Assembly (NCBI GenBank): GCA_003216975.1
Contig: QCHY01000005.1
Span: 1 to 64,000 of the forward strand
Direction: 5' to 3'
DNA length: 64,000 nucleotides
From: Prochlorococcus sp. AG-402-I20
Lineage (GTDB): Bacteria; Cyanobacteriota; Cyanobacteriia; PCC-6307; Cyanobiaceae
Part shown: piece by piece, positions 14,979-24,425 of the stretch
How the letters are laid out: the number at the start of each line of letters is the position of its first letter
How positions within the stretch are numbered: the stretch's first letter is position 1
The notes under the pieces: generated by a model
What the model saw: only the letters and a program-made list of their open reading frames with translations
What the model was told of the DNA's origin: nothing
Databases searched by the model: none
Program-made: the position numbers and the translations under genes

Positions 14979-17900
14979 TTGGTCCATATCAACCACGTAG
15001 ATTTGTCTCATTTCAAGTCCTTCGGTGGATCGATGTCGATTCCACTTGAAGAGGGCTTTACAGTAGTAACAGGTCCAAATGGTTCAGGTAAAAGCAATAT
15101 TCTTGATGGAGTTTTATTTTGCTTAGGTCTCGCAAACAGTCGAGGAATGAGAGCAGATAGATTGCCTGACTTGGTTAATAGTGGCGTATTAAAAGCTGGA
15201 AAATCTTCAGAAACCAAAGTAACTGTAAAATTTGATTTAACTGATTGGCAGCCCGATGAAGCAGAAGATGGGATAGAACCAACGCAGGAAGGACCTTGGA
15301 TTAAGCCTGATCAAAAAGAATGGACAGTATCAAGAAGATTAAAAGTTATGCCAGGGGGGTCATATGCTTCCACTTACAGCGCAGATGGTGAGATTTGTAA
15401 TCTACAGCAACTACAAACCCAACTTAGGCGTCTAAGAATTGATCCTGAAGGGAGCAATGTCGTTATGCAGGGGGATGTTACTCGAATTGTTTCTATGAGT
15501 AATAAAGATCGTAGAGGTCTAATAGACGAACTCGCTGGTGTCGCACTATTTGATACACGTATTGATCAAACTCGTGCAAAATTGGATGATGTTTATGAAA
15601 GACAGGAACGTTGTCGGATTGTTGAACAAGAACTGATTCTTTCAAAACAGCGCTTGAAAAAAGATTGTGAGAAAGCAAGTTTATATAAAGATCTAAAAAA
15701 TCAATTATTGATTGGTAGACAGCAAGAATTAGTTTTATCCTTTGAAGAAGCAAAAAGGGGTTTGGAAAAATTAGATATAGATCATCAAGAGTTGGTTAAA
15801 AAAGAAAAAATAGATTCAGAAAAGATACTTAAGAGTGAGAACCATTTAAATAAATGTATTGAAAAATTAGATATTTTACAAAAAAATGTTAAAGATCTTG
15901 GTGAAGATCAATTACTGGCAGTTCAAGCTAAACTAGCAGGCCTTGAATCGCAGCATAGAGAACTAGAAAGACAAGGACTTAATCATAAAAATGAAGGAGA
16001 ACAACTGCAGGAATATAGAAATAATCTTCTACAGAAAAAGAAGGATTATCAAACTGATTTACAAAATAGATTAAATGAGATCAATCCTAAAGAACTAGAA
16101 GAAGCTGACTTAAGATGCAAAGAAGCTGAGGCTTGGGTTGAATCTTCTAGAAGGAAGCTTTCAGATGTTGCAGGTCGCTCTGGAGCATGGATAGAGAAAC
16201 ATCAGAAAGCTAGAAATAATCTTAATAAAATTAGATTGAAATTAGATCCTAAAAAACTAGAGAAACAAAATATTGAAGAAAGTTTATTGCAATTAAATGT
16301 TATTTTAAAAGAATTAGAGACTGATAAACAAACTGATGAATCTTCTAATCAAAAGGTACATATAGAAATTAATAATTTGAATAAGGAATGGGATAGAATT
16401 TTAAATTTAATCACTATTAAAAAGGAAGAGTTTCAAGTATTAGTTAATGAGAAAGGTATACAAGAACGCACAAAATCTAGATTGGAGAAAGAACAAATAA
16501 GGCTTCAAAATGACATAGCACGTTTAGAAAGTAGGAAAGAAATTATATCTGAAAGTCGAGGTACTAATGCAATAACTTTGTTATTAGAATCTGGCTTAGA
16601 AGGTATACATGGCCCTGTTGCTAACTTAGGCGAGGTTGAAGATCGTTATAGGATTGCTCTTGAAGTAGCTGCTGGCTCTAGACTGGGGCAAGTTGTTGTG
16701 GATAGCGACCAAATTGCTGCAAAATCAATTGAACTTTTAAAACGAAAAAGAGCTGGAAGATTGACTTTTTTACCTCTTAATAAAATTATAAAAAACTCTC
16801 AAAATAGGTCAGAAGTATTTCAGAGATCTCTTCATACTAACCTTAATAAAAATACTGGTTTGATTGGAAAGGCTATTGACTTGATTCAATTTGATTCAAC
16901 ATATAAAAATGTTTTTTTATATGTATTTGGTGAGACAATTGTTTTTAGTGACTTGTCATCAGCTCGTGATCAACTTGGTATTAAAAGAGCTGTTACTTTA
17001 GATGGCGAATTGTTAGAGAAGAGTGGAGCAATGACTGGTGGCAGTTTAAATAATCGAGTTTTGGGTTTGAGTTTTGGAAGCGTAAAAGATAATGATGATT
17101 ATGATTTATTGAAGAATAGATTATTAGAAGTTGGTGAGACTCTAGCCAATTGTCAAAAGAACGAAAATCACCTCATCCCTAAGCTAGATAACCTAAGATC
17201 GCAGCTTAGTACATTAGAACAGAAGAAAGCCGCACTTGATGCTGAAAGAGTAACTTCTAAAAGATCAAATTCACCTTTATTAGAACGCCAAAGTCTTCGC
17301 TCAAAAAGGATTGAGGATCTTAAAAAATCTAAAAAAGAAAAATTATTTCAATTAGAATCTATTAATTTGAGCATCAAACCTTTAGAGGCCGATTTATTAG
17401 AAATTGAGAAGGAAGAAAAATTAATTGATAAATCAAGTGACGCATCTATGTGGTCTGAATTACAAAATGAGCTAGAAGATGCTGATAAGAATCTTCTAGC
17501 TCTTAGAAATAAAAGAGATGAGATTTCTAATAAGCAATCCCAAAACAAACTTTCAATTGATCGTTTAAAAGATCAAGAAAATTCGTTAATAAGCGAAGAA
17601 AAACGCCTAAAGATTTCCATTGAGACTCTTGCTACTGCTCATATGAGTTGGCGTGAGCAAAGTAATTTACTTAATACCAATCGACAAGATTTGATCAATG
17701 AACAAAAAGATCTAGAAACTCTTTTTGGTGAACAACGACGAGAGAGGGATATGGTTGAAGCTGATGTAGCTAAAAAACGTTTACAATTGCAAGAACTTCA
17801 ATGGAGTCTCCAACGTTTAATAGAAGATCAAAAAAATGTGAAGGAAGAAATGCGACGCGAAAGTATTCGTTGTACTGAATTAGAGAAGAAGCTTCCGAGC

Positions 17901-18584
17901 CCCATTCCTTTTATCTCAGATGAAATGAGAGATAATGGTTTAGAGGCTTTACTTTCTCACTTGGACGTTTTGCAGAAAAGGATGGAAGAATTGGAACCTG
18001 TAAACATGCTTGCACTTGAAGAATTGGCCAAATTAGAAGAGAGACTCAATGAACTTGAAAATAGACTTCAAGTTTTAACCGATGAAAGATCGGAGCTTTT
18101 GCTTAGGATAGAAACTGTTGCAACTTTGCGTCAGGAAGCCTTTATGGAGGCTTTTCAGGCAGTTGATGTGCATTTTCGCGATATTTTTGCAAGTCTCTCT
18201 GAAGGTGATGGACATTTACAACTTGAAAACCCTGCAGAACCATTGGAAGGCGGTTTGACCTTGGTTGCGCATCCAAAAGGTAAGCCTGTTAGAAGGCTTG
18301 CAGCTATGTCAGGTGGAGAAAAATCTTTAACTGCTCTAAGCTTTCTTTTTGCATTGCAACGTTTTAGACCATCCCCTTTTTACGCCCTAGACGAAGTAGA
18401 TAGTTTCTTAGATGGAGTGAACGTAGAAAGATTAGCTGCTTTAATCGCGCAACAAGCTCTGCATGCACAATTTCTTGTCGTAAGTCATAGAAGACCTATG
18501 ATTGGAGCCTCAATGAGGACTATTGGCGTTACGCAAGCTAGGGGAAATCATACTCAAGTTGTTGGGTTGCCAATCGCAGCTTGA
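14979..18584 (+). CDS. smc: chromosome partition ATPase Smc
   Basis: 1201 residues, the usual full length. Head: Walker A GPNGSGKSN at residues 32-40 and a Q-loop region QGDVTRIVSMSN near 165. Two long coiled-coil arms flank a glycine-containing hinge at about 515-645 (GLEGIHGPVANLGEVEDRYR; SGAMTGGSLNN after it). C-terminal head: signature MSGGEKSLTAL (1110-1120), Walker B FYALDEVDSFLD (1134-1145) and D-loop. Smc dimers compact and organise the chromosome. Initiation is at TTG 14979; the other upstream ATG is out of frame. A PRC-barrel gene follows on the same strand, 58 bases later. Confidence 0.97.
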   Translation: MVHINHVDLSHFKSFGGSMSIPLEEGFTVVTGPNGSGKSNILDGVLFCLGLANSRGMRADRLPDLVNSGVLKAGKSSETKVTVKFDLTDWQPDEAEDGIEPTQEGPWIKPDQKEWTVSRRLKVMPGGSYASTYSADGEICNLQQLQTQLRRLRIDPEGSNVVMQGDVTRIVSMSNKDRRGLIDELAGVALFDTRIDQTRAKLDDVYERQERCRIVEQELILSKQRLKKDCEKASLYKDLKNQLLIGRQQELVLSFEEAKRGLEKLDIDHQELVKKEKIDSEKILKSENHLNKCIEKLDILQKNVKDLGEDQLLAVQAKLAGLESQHRELERQGLNHKNEGEQLQEYRNNLLQKKKDYQTDLQNRLNEINPKELEEADLRCKEAEAWVESSRRKLSDVAGRSGAWIEKHQKARNNLNKIRLKLDPKKLEKQNIEESLLQLNVILKELETDKQTDESSNQKVHIEINNLNKEWDRILNLITIKKEEFQVLVNEKGIQERTKSRLEKEQIRLQNDIARLESRKEIISESRGTNAITLLLESGLEGIHGPVANLGEVEDRYRIALEVAAGSRLGQVVVDSDQIAAKSIELLKRKRAGRLTFLPLNKIIKNSQNRSEVFQRSLHTNLNKNTGLIGKAIDLIQFDSTYKNVFLYVFGETIVFSDLSSARDQLGIKRAVTLDGELLEKSGAMTGGSLNNRVLGLSFGSVKDNDDYDLLKNRLLEVGETLANCQKNENHLIPKLDNLRSQLSTLEQKKAALDAERVTSKRSNSPLLERQSLRSKRIEDLKKSKKEKLFQLESINLSIKPLEADLLEIEKEEKLIDKSSDASMWSELQNELEDADKNLLALRNKRDEISNKQSQNKLSIDRLKDQENSLISEEKRLKISIETLATAHMSWREQSNLLNTNRQDLINEQKDLETLFGEQRRERDMVEADVAKKRLQLQELQWSLQRLIEDQKNVKEEMRRESIRCTELEKKLPSPIPFISDEMRDNGLEALLSHLDVLQKRMEELEPVNMLALEELAKLEERLNELENRLQVLTDERSELLLRIETVATLRQEAFMEAFQAVDVHFRDIFASLSEGDGHLQLENPAEPLEGGLTLVAHPKGKPVRRLAAMSGGEKSLTALSFLFALQRFRPSPFYALDEVDSFLDGVNVERLAALIAQQALHAQFLVVSHRRPMIGASMRTIGVTQARGNHTQVVGLPIAA

Positions 18585-18642
18585 TTGAATTTAGTAATAT
18601 GGTCCAATATGGTTCTACAAATCTTATTTCTGCATATTTGAG

Positions 18643-19686
18643 TTGACCAATACTCAAGCCCCACAAGAATCAACATCGGCTGTCCCCAGTGACAGATTAT
18701 GGCTCCGTTCTGAGTTGATGGGGACTCAGGTTATTACTCGTGACACTGGGCGCAGGTTGGGTCTTGTTGGAGAGGTTGTTGTTGATATTGATAGGAGAGA
18801 AGTTGTTGCTTTGGGCCTAAGAGATAATCCTCTAACACGCTTTTTACCCGGGTTACCAAGATGGCTGCCTCTTGAGCAAATTCGTCAAGTTGGTGATGTC
18901 ATTTTGGTAGATACAATAGATTCTTTAAGCGAAAACTTTGTTCCTGAAAGATTTAATAAAGTTATCAATTGCCAGGTTATTACTGAATCAGGAGATCAGT
19001 TGGGGAGAGTACTTGGATTTTCTTTTGATATTGAAACTGGAGAATTACTTACTTTAGTTATGGGAGCACTAGGTGTTCCATTATTAGGTGAAGGAGTGTT
19101 AAGTACTTGGGAGATGCCTGTTGATGAAATTGTTAGTAGTGGTCCAGATCGCATCATTGTTTATGAAGGAGCAGAAGAGAAATTAAAACAATTAAATAGC
19201 GGTTTTCTCGAAAAGCTTGGTGTAGGTAATTCGGGATGGGAAGAAAGCGAAAGAGAAAGATATAGAGTTAATCTTGTACCAGTTGAGAATCAATTGACTT
19301 CTGGAGAAAGTGCAAATGATGATCAAAGACTTTTAGAACAATCTCAAGAGGAAATATTTGAAGAAGAAGAGATGGAATATGTAGAATTACAAGATTCTGA
19401 AGAAGAACAATATAATCAAGAATTAAGATATCTTGATGAACCTAATCAGTCTTCTATCTATTCAGAAATTGATGAAGATGAGGTTAATTATAGTGAATCA
19501 AAATTAGAGACTAAATCTGGTGATTTTCAAGCTAAAATATCCTCTCAAAATCTTAAAAATAGATCAAAAATTTTACGCGAAGAAGAACCTATGGATGTCG
19601 AGCCTTTAGAAAAATCGTCTATCAAAAAACCTAAGGATTCGCTATCAAATGATAAAGAAATTTTTGATATTGAAGATCCATGGTGA
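18643..19686 (+). CDS. PRC-barrel domain protein with acidic C-terminal tail
   Basis: 347 residues, TTG start. Two PRC-barrel units can be seen: residues about 20-95 (SELMGTQVITRDTGRRLG, DIDRREVVALGLR, LPLEQIRQVGDVILVD) and about 105-175 (VITESGDQLGRVLGFSFD, TGELLTLVMG, WEMPVDEIVSSGPDRIIVYE). The remaining ~150 residues are a low-complexity acidic tail rich in Glu, Ser and Asn. PRC-barrels bind RNA or photosynthetic partners (RimM, photosynthetic reaction-centre H subunit); the exact role here is unknown. Its position after smc is conserved in many cyanobacteria, by recollection, and suggests co-transcription. Confidence 0.85.
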   Translation: MTNTQAPQESTSAVPSDRLWLRSELMGTQVITRDTGRRLGLVGEVVVDIDRREVVALGLRDNPLTRFLPGLPRWLPLEQIRQVGDVILVDTIDSLSENFVPERFNKVINCQVITESGDQLGRVLGFSFDIETGELLTLVMGALGVPLLGEGVLSTWEMPVDEIVSSGPDRIIVYEGAEEKLKQLNSGFLEKLGVGNSGWEESERERYRVNLVPVENQLTSGESANDDQRLLEQSQEEIFEEEEMEYVELQDSEEEQYNQELRYLDEPNQSSIYSEIDEDEVNYSESKLETKSGDFQAKISSQNLKNRSKILREEEPMDVEPLEKSSIKKPKDSLSNDKEIFDIEDPW

Positions 19687-20963
19687 TTAATTTAAAAGTT
19701 GTTTTTCTTTTAGAAGAGTAATAATTTCTTTGCAAAATTTTTGTGTTGCGCCTTTCTTCCCTCTAAGTGCCTGAAGATCTTTCTTTTGACCAGACAGCCT
19801 TGAGGGAGAATTAAGCCAATCAATAGTTTCCTCAGCGATTTGTGCTGTAGTTATATGCCCGATTCTTTCAGGTACAATCATTCTTTTTGCAGATATATTA
19901 GGCCAAGCCATAAATCCTCTTTTTCTGAGTTTCCAAAAGCCAATTAATAAACCTAGGAACCATTTTAAAATTGGTAATCTAGCTATTAAACCTAGCAACC
20001 CATCCCATGCTTCCATAACTAAAATGTGTTGTGTCGGTACAACAACTATCATCGGAATATTTAATGCTCCCAGCTCAGAAGTATTTGCACCAATAGTCGT
20101 TAGTGCAATATCACACTGGCTAAGATCACTGTAGGCTGGGTGCTTCTCTTGTATTAAAATTACTGTTGAGTTATTCGTTGTTAATATTCCTCTCCCTTCT
20201 GTATTACTAGCTTTAATAATTGATTTGATCCTAGACTTATATTGTTTTGAAATTGGATTTTTTATGCTGCCAAAGTATTTGATTTCATCTATATTTGTGG
20301 TGGGAGCAATAGGTATAAGAAACTTACAATCTGGCATTAATTTTGATATTTTATCAGCTACATCCAGAAAAAAAGGTATTCCAATTTTTAGTTTGGCGCT
20401 TTTGAACCTGGCAAAAGAGCAATCCATTTTCCAGAAGGAAGAGGATCATCAATTTTTGCTGTTTCTGTTAAGTCAGCGGAGAGATCACCTATGACTGAAC
20501 AACGATTTTGAATTCGTCTTGGTAGTTTCTTAACGATACTTGACGACATTGCGACAATGCGATTGTTCCAAAAAGGCCATCTTGCGATCCATTCTGCATA
20601 TGTCATATGTAAATATCCCAATCTGGCTGAAAGCAGAACGCTCCAAAATTGATCTCCTCCTAAAAAAATTACTAATCCTTTGGATGGCCAAGAAACAAAT
20701 TTTTTAGGTTTTATAAGAAGCTCCCAGAAATTTTTTGCTTTTAATATGTTTTCGAATTGCAACCACTTTTGGGCAACTAGACTCTCATTGCCAGTAGCGT
20801 TCGGGCAAGGAACTAAGACTAGATTTAAAGATATGGAAGATGTCTTTGCTTTAGGTCTTAACGCAATTTGTGTGTGAAGCTCTTTAGCAAGTGGCTTAAC
20901 CCAAGTAGCTAGCTCACCTGGTCCATTTGAGACAAAGATAATTGCTAAAGGAGCATTACTCAT
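19687..20963 (-). pseudogene. lipid-A-disaccharide synthase-related glycosyltransferase, frameshifted
   Basis: Two overlapping minus-strand frames (20963-20388 and the frame ending 19687) together make one LpxB-related protein of about 425 residues. The first half has the N-terminal FVSNGPGELATWVKPLAKEL and breaks at WIALLPGSK; the second continues SAKLKIGIPFFLDVADKI and ends with a normal GT-B half (TIGANTSELGALNIPMIV, WPNISAKRMIVPE). A single missing A in the AAAA run at 20400-20403 (TTTT on plus) causes the break. Inserting one base restores GSK-SAK in frame. This is either a true inactivating deletion, a sequencing error, or a site where a -1 slip on AAAA is used. LpxB relatives of this type (cyanobacterial, function unknown) lack a clear lipid A role. 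Confidence 0.85.
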
Positions 20964-20991
20964 TTATTTATGAGCTTTAGTTTTGAAAAAT

Positions 20992-21072
20992 GCGGATGGC
21001 GAGACTTGAACTCGCAAGGCCAAAGCCACATGTTCCTTAGACATGCGCGTATACCAATTCCGCCACATCCGC
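20992..21072 (-). tRNA. tRNA-Leu (anticodon AAG)
   Basis: 81 bases on the minus strand. Acceptor arm GCGGATG at the 5' end pairs with the CATCCGC 3' end. The D-arm lies in GTGGCGGAATTGGTATACGC; the anticodon stem CATGT/ACATG encloses loop CTAAGGA with anticodon AAG. A long variable arm follows and the T-arm GCGAG-TTCAAGT-CTCGC. A class II tRNA of this shape is leucine. No CCA is encoded. Confidence 0.93.
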
Positions 21073-21198
21073 AAGTTAACTCAGTTAAACACCAAGTAAC
21101 CATAATCATAATGCTAAACCTATTAAGCTTCTACTTAATGCGTTTCTTTCTTGGGCACTAATACTGATACGATCCGCCTGAGGCCTTAATAAATTTGA

Positions 21199-22542
21199 AT
21201 GCCCATAGGCAAATTGCTGATAGCTAACCGTGGCGAAATAGCTTTAAGAATTCTCCGTAGCTGTCGTGAGATGGGGATTGCAACTGTTGCTGTCTACAGC
21301 ACTGTTGATAAAAATGCTCTTCACGTTCAATTGGCTGATGAAGCAGTTTGCGTTGGAGATTCCCCTAGTAGTAAAAGTTATCTGAATATTCCGAACATAT
21401 TAGCTGCAGCAACATCACGCGGTGTTGATGCTATTCATCCTGGGTATGGTTTTTTAGCTGAGAATGATCGCTTTGCAGAGATTTGCGGAGATCATGGGTT
21501 GATTTTTGTAGGTCCATCGCCTTATGCCATACGTTCAATGGGTGATAAGTCAACAGCAAAATCGACTATGCAGAAGGTTGGAGTCCCAACGGTTCCCGGA
21601 AGTGAGGGTTTGCTCGAGAGCATTTCAGAGGCATCTCAGCTTGCATCTGAAATGGGCTATCCAGTAATGATTAAAGCTACAGCAGGGGGCGGTGGAAGAG
21701 GTATGCGGCTAGTTGGACATGCTGATGAATTAGACAATCTTTTTAAAGCTGCACAGGGGGAAGCGGAAGCTGCATTTGGAAATCCAGGGCTATATATGGA
21801 GAAATTTATCGATCGCCCAAGGCATGTAGAGGTTCAAATTCTCGCGGATCGTTTTGGAAATGTGGTGCACCTTGGAGAGAGAGATTGTTCGATTCAAAGA
21901 CGACATCAAAAACTATTAGAGGAATCACCAAGTCCAGCTTTAGATGATCAAATGAGATTAAAGATGGGAGAAGCAGCTGTTGCAGCTGCAAAAAGTATCA
22001 ATTACGAAGGTGCTGGGACAGTGGAATTTCTGCTTGATCGTCAAGGAAACTTCTACTTTATGGAAATGAATACTCGCATACAAGTCGAACATCCAGTTAC
22101 GGAATTAGTTACTGGCATAGATCTAATTTCAGAACAATTACGTATTGCAGGAGGTGAAAAATTACAATTTTCTCAATCAGAAATCAAGCTTGAAGGACAT
22201 GCAATTGAATGCAGAATTAATGCTGAAGATCCCACTCACAATTTTAGACCCTCTCCAGGCAAAATCACAGGTTGGTTACCTCCTGGTGGACCAGGTGTCA
22301 GGGTAGATAGCCATGTTTATACAGGTTACGATATACCTCCTTTTTATGATTCTTTAATAGGAAAATTAATTGTTTGGGGAAGAGATAGAGAAGCTGCACT
22401 TAAACGCATGGAAAGAGCTTTAAATGAATGTGCAGTGACAGGAATTACAACTACTATTGATTTTCATTTGAAATTACTTAAGAGAAAAGAATTTACTAGA
22501 GGTGATGTTCATACAAAGTTTGTTGAACAAGAAATGTTGTAA
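21199..22542 (+). CDS. accC: biotin carboxylase subunit of acetyl-CoA carboxylase
   Basis: 447 residues, family length. The N-terminal biotin-carboxylase domain starts [20 protein letters not shown] at residues 5-24. The ATP-grasp fold shows [15 protein letters not shown] near 80, the glycine-rich [12 protein letters not shown] loop near 160, [10 protein letters not shown] near 237 and [16 protein letters not shown] near 285. It carboxylates biotin on AccB with ATP and bicarbonate, the first step of fatty-acid synthesis, in the cytoplasm. It stands between tRNA-Leu (minus) and YggT (minus). A longer opening is not suggested; ATG 21199 matches homologues. Confidence 0.97.
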   Translation: MPIGKLLIANRGEIALRILRSCREMGIATVAVYSTVDKNALHVQLADEAVCVGDSPSSKSYLNIPNILAAATSRGVDAIHPGYGFLAENDRFAEICGDHGLIFVGPSPYAIRSMGDKSTAKSTMQKVGVPTVPGSEGLLESISEASQLASEMGYPVMIKATAGGGGRGMRLVGHADELDNLFKAAQGEAEAAFGNPGLYMEKFIDRPRHVEVQILADRFGNVVHLGERDCSIQRRHQKLLEESPSPALDDQMRLKMGEAAVAAAKSINYEGAGTVEFLLDRQGNFYFMEMNTRIQVEHPVTELVTGIDLISEQLRIAGGEKLQFSQSEIKLEGHAIECRINAEDPTHNFRPSPGKITGWLPPGGPGVRVDSHVYTGYDIPPFYDSLIGKLIVWGRDREAALKRMERALNECAVTGITTTIDFHLKLLKRKEFTRGDVHTKFVEQEML

Positions 22543-22555
22543 ATAGCTCTAAAGA

Positions 22556-22867
22556 TCAAAATATAATTTGAGTTAGTAAGCCTTGTTGCCCAAGAAACAA
22601 CTCTCGAAAAAGACTTAAAAGGCCTACCCAAATAATTGGAGTAACATCTACACCTCCTATTGGAGCCACAATTTTTCGAGTAGCTACCAGCACAGGTTCA
22701 GTTGGTAAAAAGATAATTGGCCACAAACCAGTTCTTAAATCTATTTTTGGGTACCAAGTCAAAATAATTCTGAGAAGGAATGCAAGTGTTAGCGAACCTA
22801 TTAAAAAACCCATTAAAAAATGTAGGGTTGGAAGACTTTCAGTTAAAAGAGGCATCACAAAGCTCAA
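22556..22867 (-). CDS. YggT family membrane protein
   Basis: 103 residues with two main hydrophobic segments. The YggT-type signature is RIILTWYPKIDLRTGLW, followed by EPVLVATRKIVAPIGGVDVTPIIW near residues 57-80. In chloroplasts and cyanobacteria the YggT/YLMG proteins act in thylakoid distribution or cytochrome assembly. It converges with accC (13-base gap) and is a separate unit from psbX, which starts divergently. Confidence 0.85.
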   Translation of the reverse strand: MSFVMPLLTESLPTLHFLMGFLIGSLTLAFLLRIILTWYPKIDLRTGLWPIIFLPTEPVLVATRKIVAPIGGVDVTPIIWVGLLSLFRELFLGQQGLLTQIIF

Positions 22868-22942
22868 AGCATTGTTGAATAGATGGTATAAATCATCTTT
22901 TATTGCGTAAGATTACTCGGTATTGCATAAGAATTAGCTGAA

Positions 22943-23113
22943 ATGGCTTTTCAATTATTAAATTTGTTCCTTACTGCTGGAACTTCTAGTGAAGCTGCTA
23001 CAAGTTCTGCTGTTGGGATGATAGGAAGTTTTCTTGCAGCTGGAGCCTTGATAGTTGCACCAGCTGCTGCTGCATTGATTTGGGTTAGTCAAAAAGATGC
23101 GTTGAGTAGATAG
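22943..23113 (+). CDS. psbX: photosystem II protein PsbX
   Basis: 56 residues. The single transmembrane helix is at about residues 29-49 ([20 protein letters not shown]), followed by the polar end SQKDALSR, the arrangement seen in picocyanobacterial PsbX. The N-terminal [21 protein letters not shown] is a longer leader than in other cyanobacteria. PsbX is a small thylakoid subunit of photosystem II near the QB site. A short AGGTTG-TTTT-CAACCT hairpin at 23155-23170 may terminate it, though it lacks a T tract. ycf66 follows on the same strand. Confidence 0.85.
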   Translation: MAFQLLNLFLTAGTSSEAATSSAVGMIGSFLAAGALIVAPAAAALIWVSQKDALSR

Positions 23114-23196
23114 CCCTAGCAATCACCTATTTATGCCATAGACTGATAGTAATAAGGTTGTTTTCAACCTGAAAATGTTTATTTAAGAGGGCAAAC

Positions 23197-24165
23197 TTGG
23201 TCAATGCCAGTCTAAATTGGGCCAGCATTGTTGGCATAGTTCTTGCTGTATGCGGAGCTGGCTTATATTTCCTTAGATCTTTTAAGCCAGCGTTGGCTAG
23301 AGATTACGATGTATTTTTTGCAGCTATTGGGTTGCTCTGTGGGGGAATACTTTTTTTTCAAGGATGGCGTTTAGATCCGATTCTTCAGTTTGGACAGTTT
23401 TTGCTTGCAGGGACCACTGTTTTTTTTGCTTATGAAAGTGTTCGACTGAGAGGTATTGCAACAGATCAAGCACGTAGATCTTCATATTTTGATGATGAAC
23501 CTGAGTTGCCAAGATCTTCCAGGGGAGGTTTGTCTGATGCAGGCTCTGATAGGAATTATGATCGATTTGAAGAATCTCAACCAATCAATAGAAGATTTTC
23601 AGGAAGAGAAGATTATGAAGAAGAATATGCAGATGATGAAAATTATGGAAGACGTCCATCAAGGGTCGCAATCCCTGAGCAGGCTGTAAGTAGAAGGCCT
23701 AGGAATATTAGTTCTTCAGAAATTAATTCTCGAGGAGCTGAGAGAGATAGGAGAATGGAAAGATTTACTAATCAAGAATCTTCTTCAGATAGAGCCACAA
23801 ACTTTGGTGATAGGCGCGCTAGCCGACAAGAAAGTAGACGAGGGACTCGTCCTTCAGCAAGTGGTCAAACATCCAGTCGTAGAAGAAATGGATCCCCTAA
23901 ACCCTCTCAAGCATCATCTTCAAGATTAAATTCTGATAATCTAAATAGGCCTTCTCCTGGATCTACTAGAACTTCTAAAACTAACAATAGTATTGAAGAT
24001 GCTGCCTTTTCTAGCGCTGAAAAAGGAGTAAGACGAGCCAGTCGAAGATCTGCTAATAGTTCTGGTTCAAACCCTGTTAATCAAAGATCATCCTCTAAAA
24101 GCTCTTATTCTTCGTCTACAAGAAAGTCGAGACAAAGAGATAACAGTTCAAGATTTGATGATTAA
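23197..24165 (+). CDS. ycf66: Ycf66 family protein
   Basis: 322 residues from a TTG. Three to four hydrophobic helices fill the first ~85 residues (WASIVGIVLAVCGAGLYFL, DVFFAAIGLLCGGILFF, QFLLAGTTVFFAYESVRLRG), the Ycf66 signature. The remaining ~230 residues are a long disordered arginine/serine-rich tail with many RR/SR dipeptides. Ycf66 is a conserved cyanobacterial and plastid membrane protein of unknown function. The basic tail may bind nucleic acid or thylakoid surfaces (speculative). Confidence 0.87.
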   Translation: MVNASLNWASIVGIVLAVCGAGLYFLRSFKPALARDYDVFFAAIGLLCGGILFFQGWRLDPILQFGQFLLAGTTVFFAYESVRLRGIATDQARRSSYFDDEPELPRSSRGGLSDAGSDRNYDRFEESQPINRRFSGREDYEEEYADDENYGRRPSRVAIPEQAVSRRPRNISSSEINSRGAERDRRMERFTNQESSSDRATNFGDRRASRQESRRGTRPSASGQTSSRRRNGSPKPSQASSSRLNSDNLNRPSPGSTRTSKTNNSIEDAAFSSAEKGVRRASRRSANSSGSNPVNQRSSSKSSYSSSTRKSRQRDNSSRFDD

Positions 24166-24176
24166 TCAAACAATCA

Positions 24177-24416
24177 TTATTTGTTAATTATTCCGGCCCA
24201 TTCCAAAAAAGATATCTTGCTAATTGCCTCTACAAGTAGCAGAGCAATTAGACCAATCATTGCAAACCTTCCATTTATTCTCTCTGCATAGCCACTCCAT
24301 CCAAATTCAGGAATATCATTTGTGGTTGCGCTAGGTAAAGGATTTTGAATTTCTGAATCAGTTTTTTCTTGTTCTATTGACTGATTATCTTGGTTTGTTT
24401 CAGTATTGGAGTTCAT
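24177..24416 (-). CDS. hli: high-light-inducible protein (Hli)
   Basis: 79 residues. An acidic, disordered N-terminal 38 residues (NSNTETNQDNQSIEQEK) are followed by FGWSGYAERINGRFAMIGLI, which contains the ExxNGRxAM chlorophyll-binding motif (ERINGRFAM), and one transmembrane helix ending LLVEAISKI. Hli proteins bind chlorophyll and carotenoid in thylakoids and dissipate excess energy. It lies just 10 bases after the BacA-type ABC gene on the same strand, and may share its transcript. Confidence 0.9.
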   Translation of the reverse strand: MNSNTETNQDNQSIEQEKTDSEIQNPLPSATTNDIPEFGWSGYAERINGRFAMIGLIALLLVEAISKISFLEWAGIINK

Positions 24417-24425
24417 AGAAATAAA

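Noticed and set aside
15008..18584. Several minus-strand and other-frame ORFs inside smc
   Set aside because: They lie within a continuous 1201-residue Smc with all motifs in place.
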